NCBI RefSeq assembly: GCF_014650895.1
Contig: NZ_BMVV01000008.1
Location: 124,001-188,000 of the forward strand
From: Streptomyces omiyaensis
GTDB lineage: Bacteria; Actinomycetota; Actinomycetes; Streptomycetales; Streptomycetaceae
Length of the DNA: 64,000 nt
Direction of reading: 5' to 3'
A program made the translations under genes and the position numbers. Below are positions 44,085 to 52,525 of this stretch, piece after piece; position 1 is the stretch's first letter; the number at the start of each line of letters is the position of its first letter. The notes beneath the pieces are model-generated. The model made no database searches and was not told where the DNA came from. It saw only the letters and a list, made by a program, of their open reading frames with translations.

Positions 44085-45677
44085 ATGAACCGCAAGACCT
44101 TGGTGCTGCCGGCCGTTGCCGGACTGCTCGCCCCGCTGCTCGCCGCCTGCGGCACGGGAGAGGAGAGCAGAGCCATCGTCGTCGGAACCACCGACCAGTT
44201 CGTCGCCACCGAGGAGGCGCCGGCCCCCCTCGACCCGGCCTACGCGTACGACACCGGTGCCTGGAACATCCTCCGGCAGACCGTGCAGACCCTGGTCCGC
44301 GTCCCCCGCGGCGGCGGCCAGCCCGTCCCCGAGGCGGCCGAGAGCTGCGGCTTCTCCGACAGGGCCAGCGAGAGCTACCGCTGCGTCCTGCGGGCCGGCC
44401 TCACCTTCGCCGACGGCACCCCCGTCACCGCCGAGGACGTCAAGTACTCCATCGACCGGGTCCGGAAGATCAAGTCCGACAACGGCGCCGCCGCCCTCCT
44501 GTCGACCGTCGACACCGTCGAGACCAAGGGCGACCGCGAGATCGTCTTCCACCTCAACGCCCCCGACGCCACCTTCCCGCACAAGCTCTCCACCCCCGTC
44601 GCCGGCATCCTCAGCAAGGACAAGTACGCCGCCGACGCGCTCCGCGAGGGCTTCCAGGTCGACGGCTCCGGCCCGTACACCCTCAAGGCCGAGCAGGAGG
44701 GCGACCAGGTCACCCGCTTCGTCTTCTCCCGCAACCCCCGCTACAAGGGCGACATCGCCCCCCGCAACGAGCGGGTCGAGCTGCGCGCCTACAGCGACGC
44801 CGGAGCCATGGGCAAGGCCCTGGAGAGCAAGGACATCGACATGATGGCCCGCTCCCTCTCCCAGGAGCAGATCCGCGACCTCACCGAGAGCCCGGCCGCC
44901 GGCATCCGCGTCTCCGAGGTCCCCGGCCTGGAGATCCGCTACCTCGGCTTCAACACCAAGGCCCCCGGCGTCGCGGAGAAGGCCGTCCGCCAGGCCATGG
45001 CCGCCGTCGTGGACCGCGGCGCCCTCGTCAACCGGGTCTACGGCCCCACCGCGGAGCCGCTCTACTCGCTCATCCCCTCCAGCATCACCGGCCACGCCAC
45101 CCCCTTCTACGAGGAGTACGGCGAGGGCGACACCGCCCGCGCCGCCGGCATCCTCCGCAAGGCCGGCGTGAAGACCCCGGTGAAGCTCACCCTGAACTAC
45201 ACCACCGACCACTACGGCGCCGAGACCGCCGAGGAGTTCGCGACGCTGAGGAACCAGCTCATCGCCAGCGAGCTCTTCGACGTCACCGTCAAGGGCACCG
45301 CCTGGTCCGAGTTCCGCCCCGCCCAGCGCCGCGGCGACTACGCCGTCTACGGCCTCGGCTGGTTCCCGGACTACCCGGACCCGGACAACTACATCGCGCC
45401 CTTCCTCGACAGCGACAACTTCCTCGGCACCCCGTACGTCAACAAGACCGTCCGGGACCAGCTCATCCCGAAGTCCCGCCGCGAGGCCGACCGCACCGCC
45501 GCCGGCCCCGTCTACCAGCAGATCCAGAAGATCGTCGCCCAGGACGTGCCCGTCCTGCCGCTCTGGCAGGGCAAGCAGTACGTCGCCGCCCGCGACGACA
45601 TCAACGGTGTCGAGTACGCCCTCAACACCTCGTCCGACCTGCTGCTGTGGGAGCTGAGCCGCGGCACCACCGCCTGA
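44085..45677 (+). CDS. ABC transporter solute-binding lipoprotein, family 5 (peptide/nickel type)
   Basis: 530-aa extracytoplasmic binding protein of the DppA/OppA family. The lipobox LLAAC gives lipid-modified Cys22. Family-5 blocks are FADGTPVTAEDVKYSIDR, DGSGPYTLKAE, RYLGFNTKAPGVAEKAVRQAM and the C-terminal VLPLWQGKQYVAARDD. The ATG at 44085 is used; a TTG 3 nt upstream is nearer to the GAGGAG ribosome site and is possible. A close paralogue follows at 45744. No permease or ATPase gene is adjacent, so it must share a transporter encoded elsewhere or act as a sensor. Confidence 0.9.
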   Translation: MNRKTLVLPAVAGLLAPLLAACGTGEESRAIVVGTTDQFVATEEAPAPLDPAYAYDTGAWNILRQTVQTLVRVPRGGGQPVPEAAESCGFSDRASESYRCVLRAGLTFADGTPVTAEDVKYSIDRVRKIKSDNGAAALLSTVDTVETKGDREIVFHLNAPDATFPHKLSTPVAGILSKDKYAADALREGFQVDGSGPYTLKAEQEGDQVTRFVFSRNPRYKGDIAPRNERVELRAYSDAGAMGKALESKDIDMMARSLSQEQIRDLTESPAAGIRVSEVPGLEIRYLGFNTKAPGVAEKAVRQAMAAVVDRGALVNRVYGPTAEPLYSLIPSSITGHATPFYEEYGEGDTARAAGILRKAGVKTPVKLTLNYTTDHYGAETAEEFATLRNQLIASELFDVTVKGTAWSEFRPAQRRGDYAVYGLGWFPDYPDPDNYIAPFLDSDNFLGTPYVNKTVRDQLIPKSRREADRTAAGPVYQQIQKIVAQDVPVLPLWQGKQYVAARDDINGVEYALNTSSDLLLWELSRGTTA

Positions 45678-45690
45678 CCCCTTCGTTGTA

Positions 45691-45715
45691 CCGGCCGCGC
45701 GCCACGCGCGGCCGG
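45691..45715 (+). terminator. Attenuating hairpin between the binding-protein genes
   Basis: 9-bp stem CCGGCCGCG/CGCGGCCGG with a 7-nt loop, 13 nt after the first stop and 28 nt before the second start. It may reduce or uncouple expression of the downstream paralogue. Confidence 0.55.
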
Positions 45716-45743
45716 CCTGGCAAGAGATCACGAGGCAAGTTCT

Positions 45744-47318
45744 GTGAAGACGCACCACAAGTGGCTGACCGCCCCGCTCGCCGCGGGCCTCTCCGCCGCC
45801 CTCCTCGGCGGCTGTGGCACCGAACAGGGAGCGGGCTCCGACACGGCGGACGCCATCCGCGTCGGCATGTCCGACGAGATCATGGCGACCGACCCCGCCG
45901 CCGGCTACGACCCCGGCTCCTGGCTGCTGTTCAACAACGTCTTCCAGTCCCTCATGGCCTTCCCCAAGGGCGGTTCCCTGCCCGAGCCCGAGGCCGCCGA
46001 GAAGTGCGGCTTCGACGAGGGCAGCACCGTCTACAGCTGCACCCTCCGGCCCGGCCTGAAGTTCTCCAACGGCAACCCGCTCACCTCGGAGGACGTCAAG
46101 TTCTCCTTCGAGCGCGCCCTGAAGATCGCCGACCCCTCCGGCCCGGCGCCGCTGCTCTCCACCATCGGGACCATCGAGACCCCCGACGAGCGGACCGTCG
46201 TCTTCCACCTCAAGGTCCCGGACGCCACCTTCCCGAGCAAGATCGCCTCCGGCGCCGGCTCGATCGTCGACCACCGCGAGTACCCCGCCGACGCGCTCCG
46301 CACCGACGGCAAGGCCGTCGGCTCGGGTCCGTACAAGCTGGACTCCTTCGGCGAGACCGAGGCCGTCTTCTCGGCCAACACCGGCTACCAGGGCACCGCC
46401 GAGCGCCGCAACGACAAGATCAGCCTCAAGCTCTACAACGGCGACCGCTCCGCCCTCGGCAAGGCCTTCGCCGACGGTGACGTCGACGTCGCCTACCGAG
46501 GCCTCTCCGCCGCCGACATCTCCGCGCTGGAGACCTCCACCGAGGACCGCGACGTCCAGGTCGTCCAGGGCGGCAGCGCCGAGGTCCAGCACCTCGTCTT
46601 CAACATGAAGGACCCGGTCGCCGGCAAGCTCGGCGTCCGCAAGGCGATAGCCCACCTCGTCGACCGCGACGCCCTGGTCGAGGACGTCTACAAGTCGACC
46701 GCCACGCCGCTGTACTCGATCGTCCCGGCCGGCATCAACGGCCACAACACCGCCTTCTTCGACACCTACGGCGCCCCCGACCCGGCCAAGGCGAAGAAGG
46801 CCCTGCGCGACGCCGGCATCAAGGGCAAGGTCACCCTGACCCTCTGGTCCACCCCCAGCCGCTACGGCCCCTCCACCGACGCCGAGCTCAAGGCCATCGC
46901 CGCCCAGCTCAACGCCAGCGGCCTCTTCGCCGCCGACGTCAAGTCCGTCGCCTTCGACCAGTACGAGAAGGACATCGCCGACGGCAAGTACGGCGTCTAC
47001 GTCAAGGGCTGGGTCCCCGACTACCCCGACGCCGACAACTTCACCGCCCCCTTCTTCGGCGAGGGCAACGTCCTCTCCAACCACTACGACAACAAGGCGA
47101 TCACCGGCACCCTCCTGCCGAAGACCGCCGCCACCGCCGACCGCTCGGCCACCGACAAGGAGTACGGCGACATCCAGGACGCCGTCGCCGAGGAGCTGCC
47201 GCTCCTCCCGCTCTGGCAGGGCAAGCAGTACGCCGTCACCCGCGACGGCGTCACCGGCCTCGAGTGGACCCTGGACGCCTCGACCGTCTTCCGCTTCTGG
47301 GAGATCCGCAAGAGCTGA
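45744..47318 (+). CDS. ABC transporter solute-binding lipoprotein, family 5 (paralogue)
   Basis: 524-aa binding protein paralogous to its upstream neighbour. The lipobox LLGGC gives lipid-modified Cys24. Parallel blocks include FSNGNPLTSEDVKFSFER, GSGPYKLDSFGE and LPLWQGKQYAVTRDG. GTG start with a weak GAGG element. The two proteins are clearly diverged, so this is an old tandem duplication. Both lack adjacent permease and ATPase genes. Peptide-type ligands are the family norm; the ligand here is unknown. Confidence 0.9.
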   Translation: MKTHHKWLTAPLAAGLSAALLGGCGTEQGAGSDTADAIRVGMSDEIMATDPAAGYDPGSWLLFNNVFQSLMAFPKGGSLPEPEAAEKCGFDEGSTVYSCTLRPGLKFSNGNPLTSEDVKFSFERALKIADPSGPAPLLSTIGTIETPDERTVVFHLKVPDATFPSKIASGAGSIVDHREYPADALRTDGKAVGSGPYKLDSFGETEAVFSANTGYQGTAERRNDKISLKLYNGDRSALGKAFADGDVDVAYRGLSAADISALETSTEDRDVQVVQGGSAEVQHLVFNMKDPVAGKLGVRKAIAHLVDRDALVEDVYKSTATPLYSIVPAGINGHNTAFFDTYGAPDPAKAKKALRDAGIKGKVTLTLWSTPSRYGPSTDAELKAIAAQLNASGLFAADVKSVAFDQYEKDIADGKYGVYVKGWVPDYPDADNFTAPFFGEGNVLSNHYDNKAITGTLLPKTAATADRSATDKEYGDIQDAVAEELPLLPLWQGKQYAVTRDGVTGLEWTLDASTVFRFWEIRKS

Positions 47319-47334
47319 CCCCCACGGGGAACAC

Positions 47335-47373
47335 GGGAGGGCCCGGCGCACGCCGAACGTGCCGGACCCTCCC
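47335..47373. terminator. Bidirectional terminator
   Basis: 13-bp stem with one mismatch (GGGAGGGCCCGGC against GCCGGACCCTCCC) between the second binding-protein gene and the convergent response regulator gene. Confidence 0.7.
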
Positions 47374-47389
47374 GTCGTACCGCCGGCCG

Positions 47390-48067
47390 CTACTGGCCGT
47401 TCGCCCCCGGACGCACCAGGCCGCTCTCGTACGCGTACACCGCCGCCTGCACCCGGTCGCGCAGCCCCAGCTTCGTCAGCACGTGCCCGACGTGCGTCTT
47501 CACCGTCGTCTCGCTGACGAACAGGTCCGCCGCGATCTCCGCGTTCGACAGGCCCTTGGCGACCAGCTTCAGGACCTCCACCTCACGGTCGGTCAGCGTC
47601 GCCAGGGTGTCCGGAACCTGCTCCTCGCCCGTCGGCAGATGCGCCGAGTACTTGTCGAGCAGCCGGCGCGTGATCGACGGGGCCAGCATCGCCTCGCCCG
47701 CCGCCACCACCCGGATCGCCTGCACCAGCTCGTTCGCCGGGGCGTCCTTCAGGAGGAAGCCGCTCGCGCCCGCGCGCAGCGCCTCCACCACGTACTCGTC
47801 GAGATCGAAGGTGGTCAGCACCAGCACCTTCGCCGGCCCGTCCCGGCCGGGGCCGGTGATCTGCCGGGTCGCCTCCACCCCGTCCATCCGCGGCATCCGG
47901 ATGTCCATCAGCACCACGTCCGGCTGGAGCGCCCGGACCTGGTCCAGCGCCTGCAGACCGTCACCGGCCTCGCCCACCACCGCGAGGTCCTGCTCCGCCT
48001 CCAGAATCATCCGGAAGCCGGTGCGCAGCAGCGGCTGGTCGTCGACCAGGAGGACGCGAATCGTCAC
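47390..48067 (-). CDS. NarL/LuxR family response regulator, orphan
   Basis: 225-aa two-component regulator. The receiver domain (1-120) has acidic DD (9-10), phosphoacceptor Asp55 in VLMDIRMP, a Thr in VLTTFD and the conserved Lys in GFLLKDAP. The C-terminal LuxR HTH (about 155-215) has LTDREVEVLKLVAKGLSNAEIA and VSETTVKTHVGHVLTKL. GTG start behind AAGGAG. It follows an Fe-S nuclease gene by 10 nt; no histidine kinase gene is adjacent, so its partner is elsewhere or it works without one. Confidence 0.92.
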   Translation of the reverse strand: MTIRVLLVDDQPLLRTGFRMILEAEQDLAVVGEAGDGLQALDQVRALQPDVVLMDIRMPRMDGVEATRQITGPGRDGPAKVLVLTTFDLDEYVVEALRAGASGFLLKDAPANELVQAIRVVAAGEAMLAPSITRRLLDKYSAHLPTGEEQVPDTLATLTDREVEVLKLVAKGLSNAEIAADLFVSETTVKTHVGHVLTKLGLRDRVQAAVYAYESGLVRPGANGQ

Positions 48068-48077
48068 AGGGGCTCCT

Positions 48078-48980
48078 TCACGAGGCGGGCCGGTCGTCGC
48101 CCATTCTGCCCTGCCCCGATTCGCCCGACTCCGGCGGGCGCGCGGAGACGATCTCCAGCGGGTACGCCGGGGGAGTGCCCCCGAACTCCGGACACACCGC
48201 CTGGTGGTCGCACCACCCGCACAGCTTCGTCGGCCGCGGCCGCCAGTCGCCCGAGGCCGTCGCCGCCCGGATCGCCTCCCACAGCGCGTGCAGCTTCCGC
48301 TCCACCCGTCGCAGGTCCGCCTCCACCGGGTCGTACGTCATCACGTCCCCGCTGCCCAGGTAGACCAGCTGCAGCCGGCGGGGGATCACCCCCTTCAGCC
48401 GCCACACCACCAGCGCGTAGAACGTCATCTGGAACAGCGCGCCCTCGCTGTACTCCGGCCGCGGCGCCTTGCCCGTCTTGTAGTCGACGATCCGCACCTC
48501 GCCGGTCGGCGCCACGTCCACCCGGTCGATCACCCCGCGCAGCCGCAGCCCCGACTCCAGCTCCGTCTCCACGAAGAGCTCGCGCTCGGCCGGCTCCAGG
48601 CGCGCCGGGTCCTCCAGCGTGAACCACCGCTCCACCAGCGACTCGGCCTCGGCCAGCCACCCGGCGAGCCGGTCGCCCGTCGGGTCGTCCGCGAACAGCT
48701 CGCCCAGCTCGGGCCGCGACCTCAGCAGCCGGTCCCACTGCCCCGGGACCATCGCCTTCGCCCGTGGCACCGTCCGCTCCGCCGCGGGATCGTCGAAGAG
48801 CCGCTCCAGGACCGCGTGCACCAGGGTCCCCCGCGTCGCCGCGGCACTCGGCTTCTCCGGCAGCCGGTCGATCACCCGGAACCGGTACAACAGGGGACAC
48901 TGCATGAAATCGCTCGCCCGCGAGGGCGACAGCGACATGGGCGGCCGGGGCCCCGCCGGGAGCCGTTCGCTGGTACTCAT
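48078..48980 (-). CDS. RecB family Fe-S exonuclease (PD-(D/E)XK)
   Basis: 300-aa nuclease of the RecB/AddB-C/Cas4-like type. The catalytic core is LRGVIDRVDVAPTGEVRIVDYKTGK (Asp, then D-Y-K) with the upstream Glu/His region GTLVHAVLERLF. Four Cys fit a 4Fe-4S cluster: Cys28 in MQCPLLYR and Cys254, Cys257, Cys263 in CGWCDHQAVC. It has no helicase part. The ATG at 48980 has no ribosome site but a TAGGGT element 7 nt upstream, so it is probably leaderless. No Cas genes are present, so a CRISPR role is unlikely; DNA repair is inferred. Co-transcribed with the response regulator. Confidence 0.9.
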   Translation of the reverse strand: MSTSERLPAGPRPPMSLSPSRASDFMQCPLLYRFRVIDRLPEKPSAAATRGTLVHAVLERLFDDPAAERTVPRAKAMVPGQWDRLLRSRPELGELFADDPTGDRLAGWLAEAESLVERWFTLEDPARLEPAERELFVETELESGLRLRGVIDRVDVAPTGEVRIVDYKTGKAPRPEYSEGALFQMTFYALVVWRLKGVIPRRLQLVYLGSGDVMTYDPVEADLRRVERKLHALWEAIRAATASGDWRPRPTKLCGWCDHQAVCPEFGGTPPAYPLEIVSARPPESGESGQGRMGDDRPAS

Positions 48981-48987
48981 GACACAG

Positions 48988-48993
48988 ACCCTA
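48988..48993 (-). promoter_or_regulatory. Leaderless -10 element of the RecB-type nuclease
   Basis: TAGGGT on the minus strand, 7 nt before the ATG at 48980. Confidence 0.5.
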
Positions 48994-49101
48994 CGACCCG
49001 CCACCGACAGAGAGCCGCATACCATCGACGCATGACCCGTCGCGCTGCATGATCGATCCGTGACGCACCGGCGCGGTCACACCCGGCGACGAGAGGAACC
49101 C

Positions 49102-50292
49102 GTGAACCAGGACGAGCCCAAGCCGCAGCGGACCGAGGAACCCGGCGGCGGGATCCTCATGGGCCGGCCCTTCGGCGTGCCCGTCTACGTCGCCCCCAGC
49201 TGGTTCCTCGTCGCCGCCCTCATCACCTGGGTCTTCGGCGACCAGATCGAGCGGGTCCTGCCCGAGCTCGGCGCGGCCCGCTACCTCGTCTCCCTCTTCT
49301 TCGCCGTCGCCTTCTACGCCTCCGTCCTCGTCCACGAACTCGCCCACACCCTCGCCGCCCTCCGCTTCAAGCTCCCGGTGCGGCGCATCCAGCTCCAGTT
49401 CTTCGGCGGCGTCTCCGAGATCGAGAAGGAGTCGGAGACCCCCGGCCGCGAGTTCGTCCTCGCCTTCGTCGGCCCCCTCCTCTCCCTCGTCCTCGCCGGC
49501 CTCTTCTACCTCTCCCTGTACGCCGTCGAACCGGGCACCGTGCCGGGCGTCCTCCTCGCCGGCCTGATGATCTCCAACCTCATCGTCGCGATCTTCAACC
49601 TGCTCCCCGGCCTCCCCCTCGACGGCGGCCGGATGCTCCGGGCGGTCGTCTGGAAGATCACCGGCAAGCCCATGAGCGGCACCGTCGCCGCCGCCTGGGT
49701 CGGCCGCGCCCTCGCCGTCACCGTCCTCATCGGCCTCCCCCTCCTCACCCGCACCGGCTGGCTCGGCAACTCCACGGCCGACATCGACGGCTTCACCACC
49801 GTCACCGACGCCCTCCTCGCCGCCATCCTGGCCGCGATCATCTGGACCGGCGCCGGCAACAGCCTCCGGATGGCCCGCCTGCGCGAGCACCTCCCCGAGC
49901 TCCGGGCCCGCGCCCTCACCCGCCGCGCCGTCCCCGTCGAGCCCGACGCCCCCCTCTCCGAGGCCCTCCGCCGCGCCAACGAGGCCGGTGCCCGCGCCCT
50001 CGTCGTCGTCGACGGCACCGGAGGCCCCACCGGCATCGTCCGCGAGGCCGCCATCGCCGCCGTCCCCCAGCACCGCCGCCCCTGGGTCGCCGTCAGCACC
50101 CTCGCCCAGGACCTCACCCCCGGCATGCGGGTCCCCGCCGAACTCACCGGCCAGCCGCTCCTCGACCACCTCCGCGCCACCCCGGCCACCGAGTACCTGG
50201 TCGTGGAGGAGACCGGCGAGATCTACGGGGTCCTCGCCACGACCGACGTCGAGCGCGCCTTCGTCAAGGCCATGGCACGCCCCTCCTCGTGA
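49102..50292 (+). CDS. Site-2 protease (M50) with CBS domains, Rip3-like
   Basis: 396-aa intramembrane zinc metalloprotease. Five to six membrane segments surround the zinc motif HELAH (78-82) and the third ligand Asp174 in NLLPGLPLDGGR. After about residue 260 a soluble tail carries a CBS pair (LSEALRRANEAGARALVVVDG and EYLVVEETGEIYGVLAT), which typically binds adenylates. The GTG at 49102 follows AGAGGA. Mycobacterial relatives form the Rip3 group. Substrates, usually anti-sigma factors or other membrane proteins, are unknown here. Confidence 0.9.
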   Translation: MNQDEPKPQRTEEPGGGILMGRPFGVPVYVAPSWFLVAALITWVFGDQIERVLPELGAARYLVSLFFAVAFYASVLVHELAHTLAALRFKLPVRRIQLQFFGGVSEIEKESETPGREFVLAFVGPLLSLVLAGLFYLSLYAVEPGTVPGVLLAGLMISNLIVAIFNLLPGLPLDGGRMLRAVVWKITGKPMSGTVAAAWVGRALAVTVLIGLPLLTRTGWLGNSTADIDGFTTVTDALLAAILAAIIWTGAGNSLRMARLREHLPELRARALTRRAVPVEPDAPLSEALRRANEAGARALVVVDGTGGPTGIVREAAIAAVPQHRRPWVAVSTLAQDLTPGMRVPAELTGQPLLDHLRATPATEYLVVEETGEIYGVLATTDVERAFVKAMARPSS

Positions 50293-50298
50293 GCCCGG

Positions 50299-50304
50299 TA
50301 TGGT
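50299..50304 (+). promoter_or_regulatory. Leaderless -10 element of trmI
   Basis: TATGGT followed by 7 nt and the ATG at 50312. It lies just after the site-2 protease stop, so trmI may be transcribed both alone and by read-through. Confidence 0.45.
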
Positions 50305-50311
50305 TGTTCAC

Positions 50312-51199
50312 ATGTCCGAACCGACCGGTGCCGCCCGCCGACGCGGGCCCTTCAAGGTCGGGGACCAGGTTCAGCTGACCGACCCCAAGGGCCGTCACTA
50401 CACGTTCACGCTCGAAGAGGGAAAGAACTTCCACACCCACAAGGGTTCTTTCCCGCACGACGAACTGATCGGCGCCCCCGAGGGCAGCGTTGTCCGTACC
50501 ACCGGAAACGTCGCCTACCTCGCGCTGCGCCCCCTGCTCCCCGACTACGTCCTGTCCATGCCCCGCGGCGCAGCCGTGGTCTACCCCAAGGACGCGGGGC
50601 AGATCCTGGCCTTCGCCGACATCTTCCCCGGCGCGCGCGTCGTGGAGGCCGGCGTGGGGTCCGGCTCGCTCAGCAGCTTCCTGCTCCGCGCCATCGGTGA
50701 CAGCGGCATGCTGCACTCGTACGAGCGCCGCGAGGACTTCGCCGAGATCGCGAAGGGCAACGTCGAGCGCTACTTCGGCGGCCCCCACCCGGCCTGGCAG
50801 CTGACCGTCGGCGACCTCCAGGACAACCTGACCGACACCGACGTCGACCGGGTCATCCTCGACATGCTCGCCCCGTGGGAGTGCCTGGAGGCCGTCTCCA
50901 AGTCGCTCGTCCCGGGCGGCATCCTCTGCTGCTACGTGGCCACCACCACCCAGCTCGCCCGCACCGTGGAGTCCATCCGCGAGATCGGCTGCTACGCCGA
51001 GCCGCAGCCGTGGGAGTCCATGATCCGCAACTGGCACGTCGAGGGTCTGGCCGTCCGCCCCGACCACCGGATGATCGGGCACACCGGCTTCCTCGTCACC
51101 GCCCGCCGCCTCGCGGACGGCGTGGAGCCCCCGATGCGCCGCCGCCGCCCCGCCAAGGGCGCCTACGGCGAGGACTACGACGGCCCCAACAAGGGCTGA
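50312..51199 (+). CDS. trmI: tRNA (adenine-58-N1)-methyltransferase TrmI
   Basis: 295-aa SAM-dependent tRNA methyltransferase. The N-terminal beta domain has FKVGDQVQLTDPKGRHYTF and KNFHTHKGSFPHD. The SAM motif is VVEAGVGSGSLSSFLLRAIG, and the catalytic region is VILDMLAPWECLE. It makes m1A58 in the T loop and acts as a tetramer in M. tuberculosis, with which it is collinear from MSEPTG onward, supporting the start. Its presence next to Pup-proteasome genes is a common actinobacterial arrangement. Confidence 0.94.
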   Translation: MSEPTGAARRRGPFKVGDQVQLTDPKGRHYTFTLEEGKNFHTHKGSFPHDELIGAPEGSVVRTTGNVAYLALRPLLPDYVLSMPRGAAVVYPKDAGQILAFADIFPGARVVEAGVGSGSLSSFLLRAIGDSGMLHSYERREDFAEIAKGNVERYFGGPHPAWQLTVGDLQDNLTDTDVDRVILDMLAPWECLEAVSKSLVPGGILCCYVATTTQLARTVESIREIGCYAEPQPWESMIRNWHVEGLAVRPDHRMIGHTGFLVTARRLADGVEPPMRRRRPAKGAYGEDYDGPNKG

Positions 51200-51218
51200 C
51201 ACCCCGACAGGATCCCGG

Positions 51219-51268
51219 CCGGCGCCGCCGCCCCTCCCCGCACCGCGGGGAACGGGCGGCGGCGCCGG
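51219..51268 (+). terminator. Terminator of trmI
   Basis: 15-bp perfect outer stem CCGGCGCCGCCGCCC with complement and an inner CCCCGC/GCGGGG stem, 20 nt after the stop codon. Confidence 0.8.
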
Positions 51269-51373
51269 CGCGTTCGGTACCCCTGTTCGAGGCCCCCGGC
51301 TGTTCCGCCGCCCTGTGACGTGTGGCACGATGCCCGCAACCCCTCGGCACGACCCTCACAGGAGACGTCTCGC

Positions 51374-51967
51374 GTGCAGCCCTCCGCCGCCCCGGACACC
51401 GTGGACCTCGCACACACCCACGCCCGGCCGCTGCACTGGCTGGCCACCGCCACCGCGACCGCCGCGGTCGTCGCCCTCGCGGGCGCCCTGGCGCCCCGTG
51501 CCGCCGAGGCCGGCCCCGCCACCACGGCCGCACCCGCCCCGGCAGCCCCGGGGCCGGCCGTCGCACCCGACGCCACGACGGCCGACTACCCCCTGGAGTG
51601 CGGGGGAGCGGACCACCGGGTCGCCCGGTCCGCCTCCGGCGACCTGGACGGCGACGGGAAGCCCGAGACCGTTGCGGTCGTACACTGCGAAGCCGGATCC
51701 GGAACGCCGCCCGCCGGGCTGTACGTGCTCACCCCCGGCCGCGGTGCCCAGGCGCCCGCGCGCGTGGTGGCCACCCTCGTCGACCCGGGCGAGCGGCGCA
51801 GCGTGACCGGCCTCGCCGTCCGCGACGGGGCCGTCCGCGCCACCCTGCTCGGCTACTCGTCCGCCGACGTCCCCAGCTGCTGCCCCGACGAGAAGGAGCA
51901 GGTCACCTGGGAGTGGACCGGCGGTGCCTTCGTCCGGACCGCGGGCGCGGAGGCCCGGGGCGTCTGA
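51374..51967 (+). CDS. Exported or membrane-anchored hypothetical protein with DxDxDG motif
   Basis: 197-aa protein not matched to a named family. An N-terminal hydrophobic segment (about residues 24-42, HWLATATATAAVVALAGALA) preceded by a polar stretch looks like a signal peptide or anchor. An Ala/Pro linker follows, then a globular domain with GDLDGDGKPETVAVVHC, an EF-hand/FG-GAP-like calcium loop, and several Cys (ECGG, VHCEAG, SCCPDE). The GTG at 51374 follows AGGAG. Convergent with the ferredoxin gene with 4 nt between stops. Function unknown. Confidence 0.72.
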   Translation: MQPSAAPDTVDLAHTHARPLHWLATATATAAVVALAGALAPRAAEAGPATTAAPAPAAPGPAVAPDATTADYPLECGGADHRVARSASGDLDGDGKPETVAVVHCEAGSGTPPAGLYVLTPGRGAQAPARVVATLVDPGERRSVTGLAVRDGAVRATLLGYSSADVPSCCPDEKEQVTWEWTGGAFVRTAGAEARGV

Positions 51968-51971
51968 CGCC

Positions 51972-52283
51972 TCACTCCGCGTCGGGGCCGTACACCTCCA
52001 CGCGGTCCCGCACCCGCCGCACGTGGATGCAGTCGCCCGGGCACTCCTTCGCCGAGTCCACCACGTCCTGGAGCAGGGGCAGCGGCACCGGGGTGGTCGC
52101 CCCGGCCTCCTGGAGGAGTTCGTCGTCGGCGCTCTTCACATACGCGAGCCCGTCGATGTCCAGTTCGAAGACCTCGGGAGCGTACTGAGCGCAGATCCCG
52201 TCCCCGGTGCACAGGTCCTGGTCGATCCAGACCTCCAGGGCCTCCTCGGCCCCTTCGGCCGGCGCCTCGTGCTGCACGCTCAT
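51972..52283 (-). CDS. Ferredoxin, 3Fe-4S type
   Basis: 103-aa small electron carrier. The cluster motif is CTGDGIC (Cys25-x2-Asp-x2-Cys31) and the distal CPGDCIHV (Cys81, plus Cys85). The Asp in the middle of the first motif marks the 3Fe-4S group used with P450s and other oxidoreductases. The acidic N-terminus is typical. Weak ribosome site. No P450 or reductase gene is adjacent; it is divergent from arc across a 242-bp control region. Confidence 0.88.
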   Translation of the reverse strand: MSVQHEAPAEGAEEALEVWIDQDLCTGDGICAQYAPEVFELDIDGLAYVKSADDELLQEAGATTPVPLPLLQDVVDSAKECPGDCIHVRRVRDRVEVYGPDAE

Positions 52284-52525
52284 CTCTTCTGCCGTTTCTG
52301 CTCCGCGCGGACAATTGAGGCCGCGACCCGCGGGTGTTGACTCCACACGACGATACAACTGCCCGCTTTCAGAGCGTGAAGGGTGGGTATTCCCCTGGCG
52401 AGAAGGGGAAGCGCAAGGGTGAAGATCGGACACTCCCCGGAGTCTTTTTGATCTAGGGGTTTCAATCATCACCCACGCAGGTAGGGTCAGGATGCGTCCA
52501 GCTCCCCTTGGAGGAGGTGAGGACC
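52284..52525. promoter_or_regulatory. Divergent promoter region between ferredoxin gene and arc
   Basis: 242 bp with an AT-rich patch (CTTTTTGATCTAG near 52443-52455). A TAGGGT -10-like element at about 52483-52488 sits 38 nt before the arc GTG. No strong palindrome was found. It should drive the Pup-proteasome genes rightward and the ferredoxin gene leftward. Confidence 0.45.

Noticed and set aside
48078..48980. Cas4 nuclease
   Set aside because: The Fe-S RecB-type domain alone does not imply CRISPR; no cas genes or array are present, and such stand-alone nucleases are common in actinobacteria.
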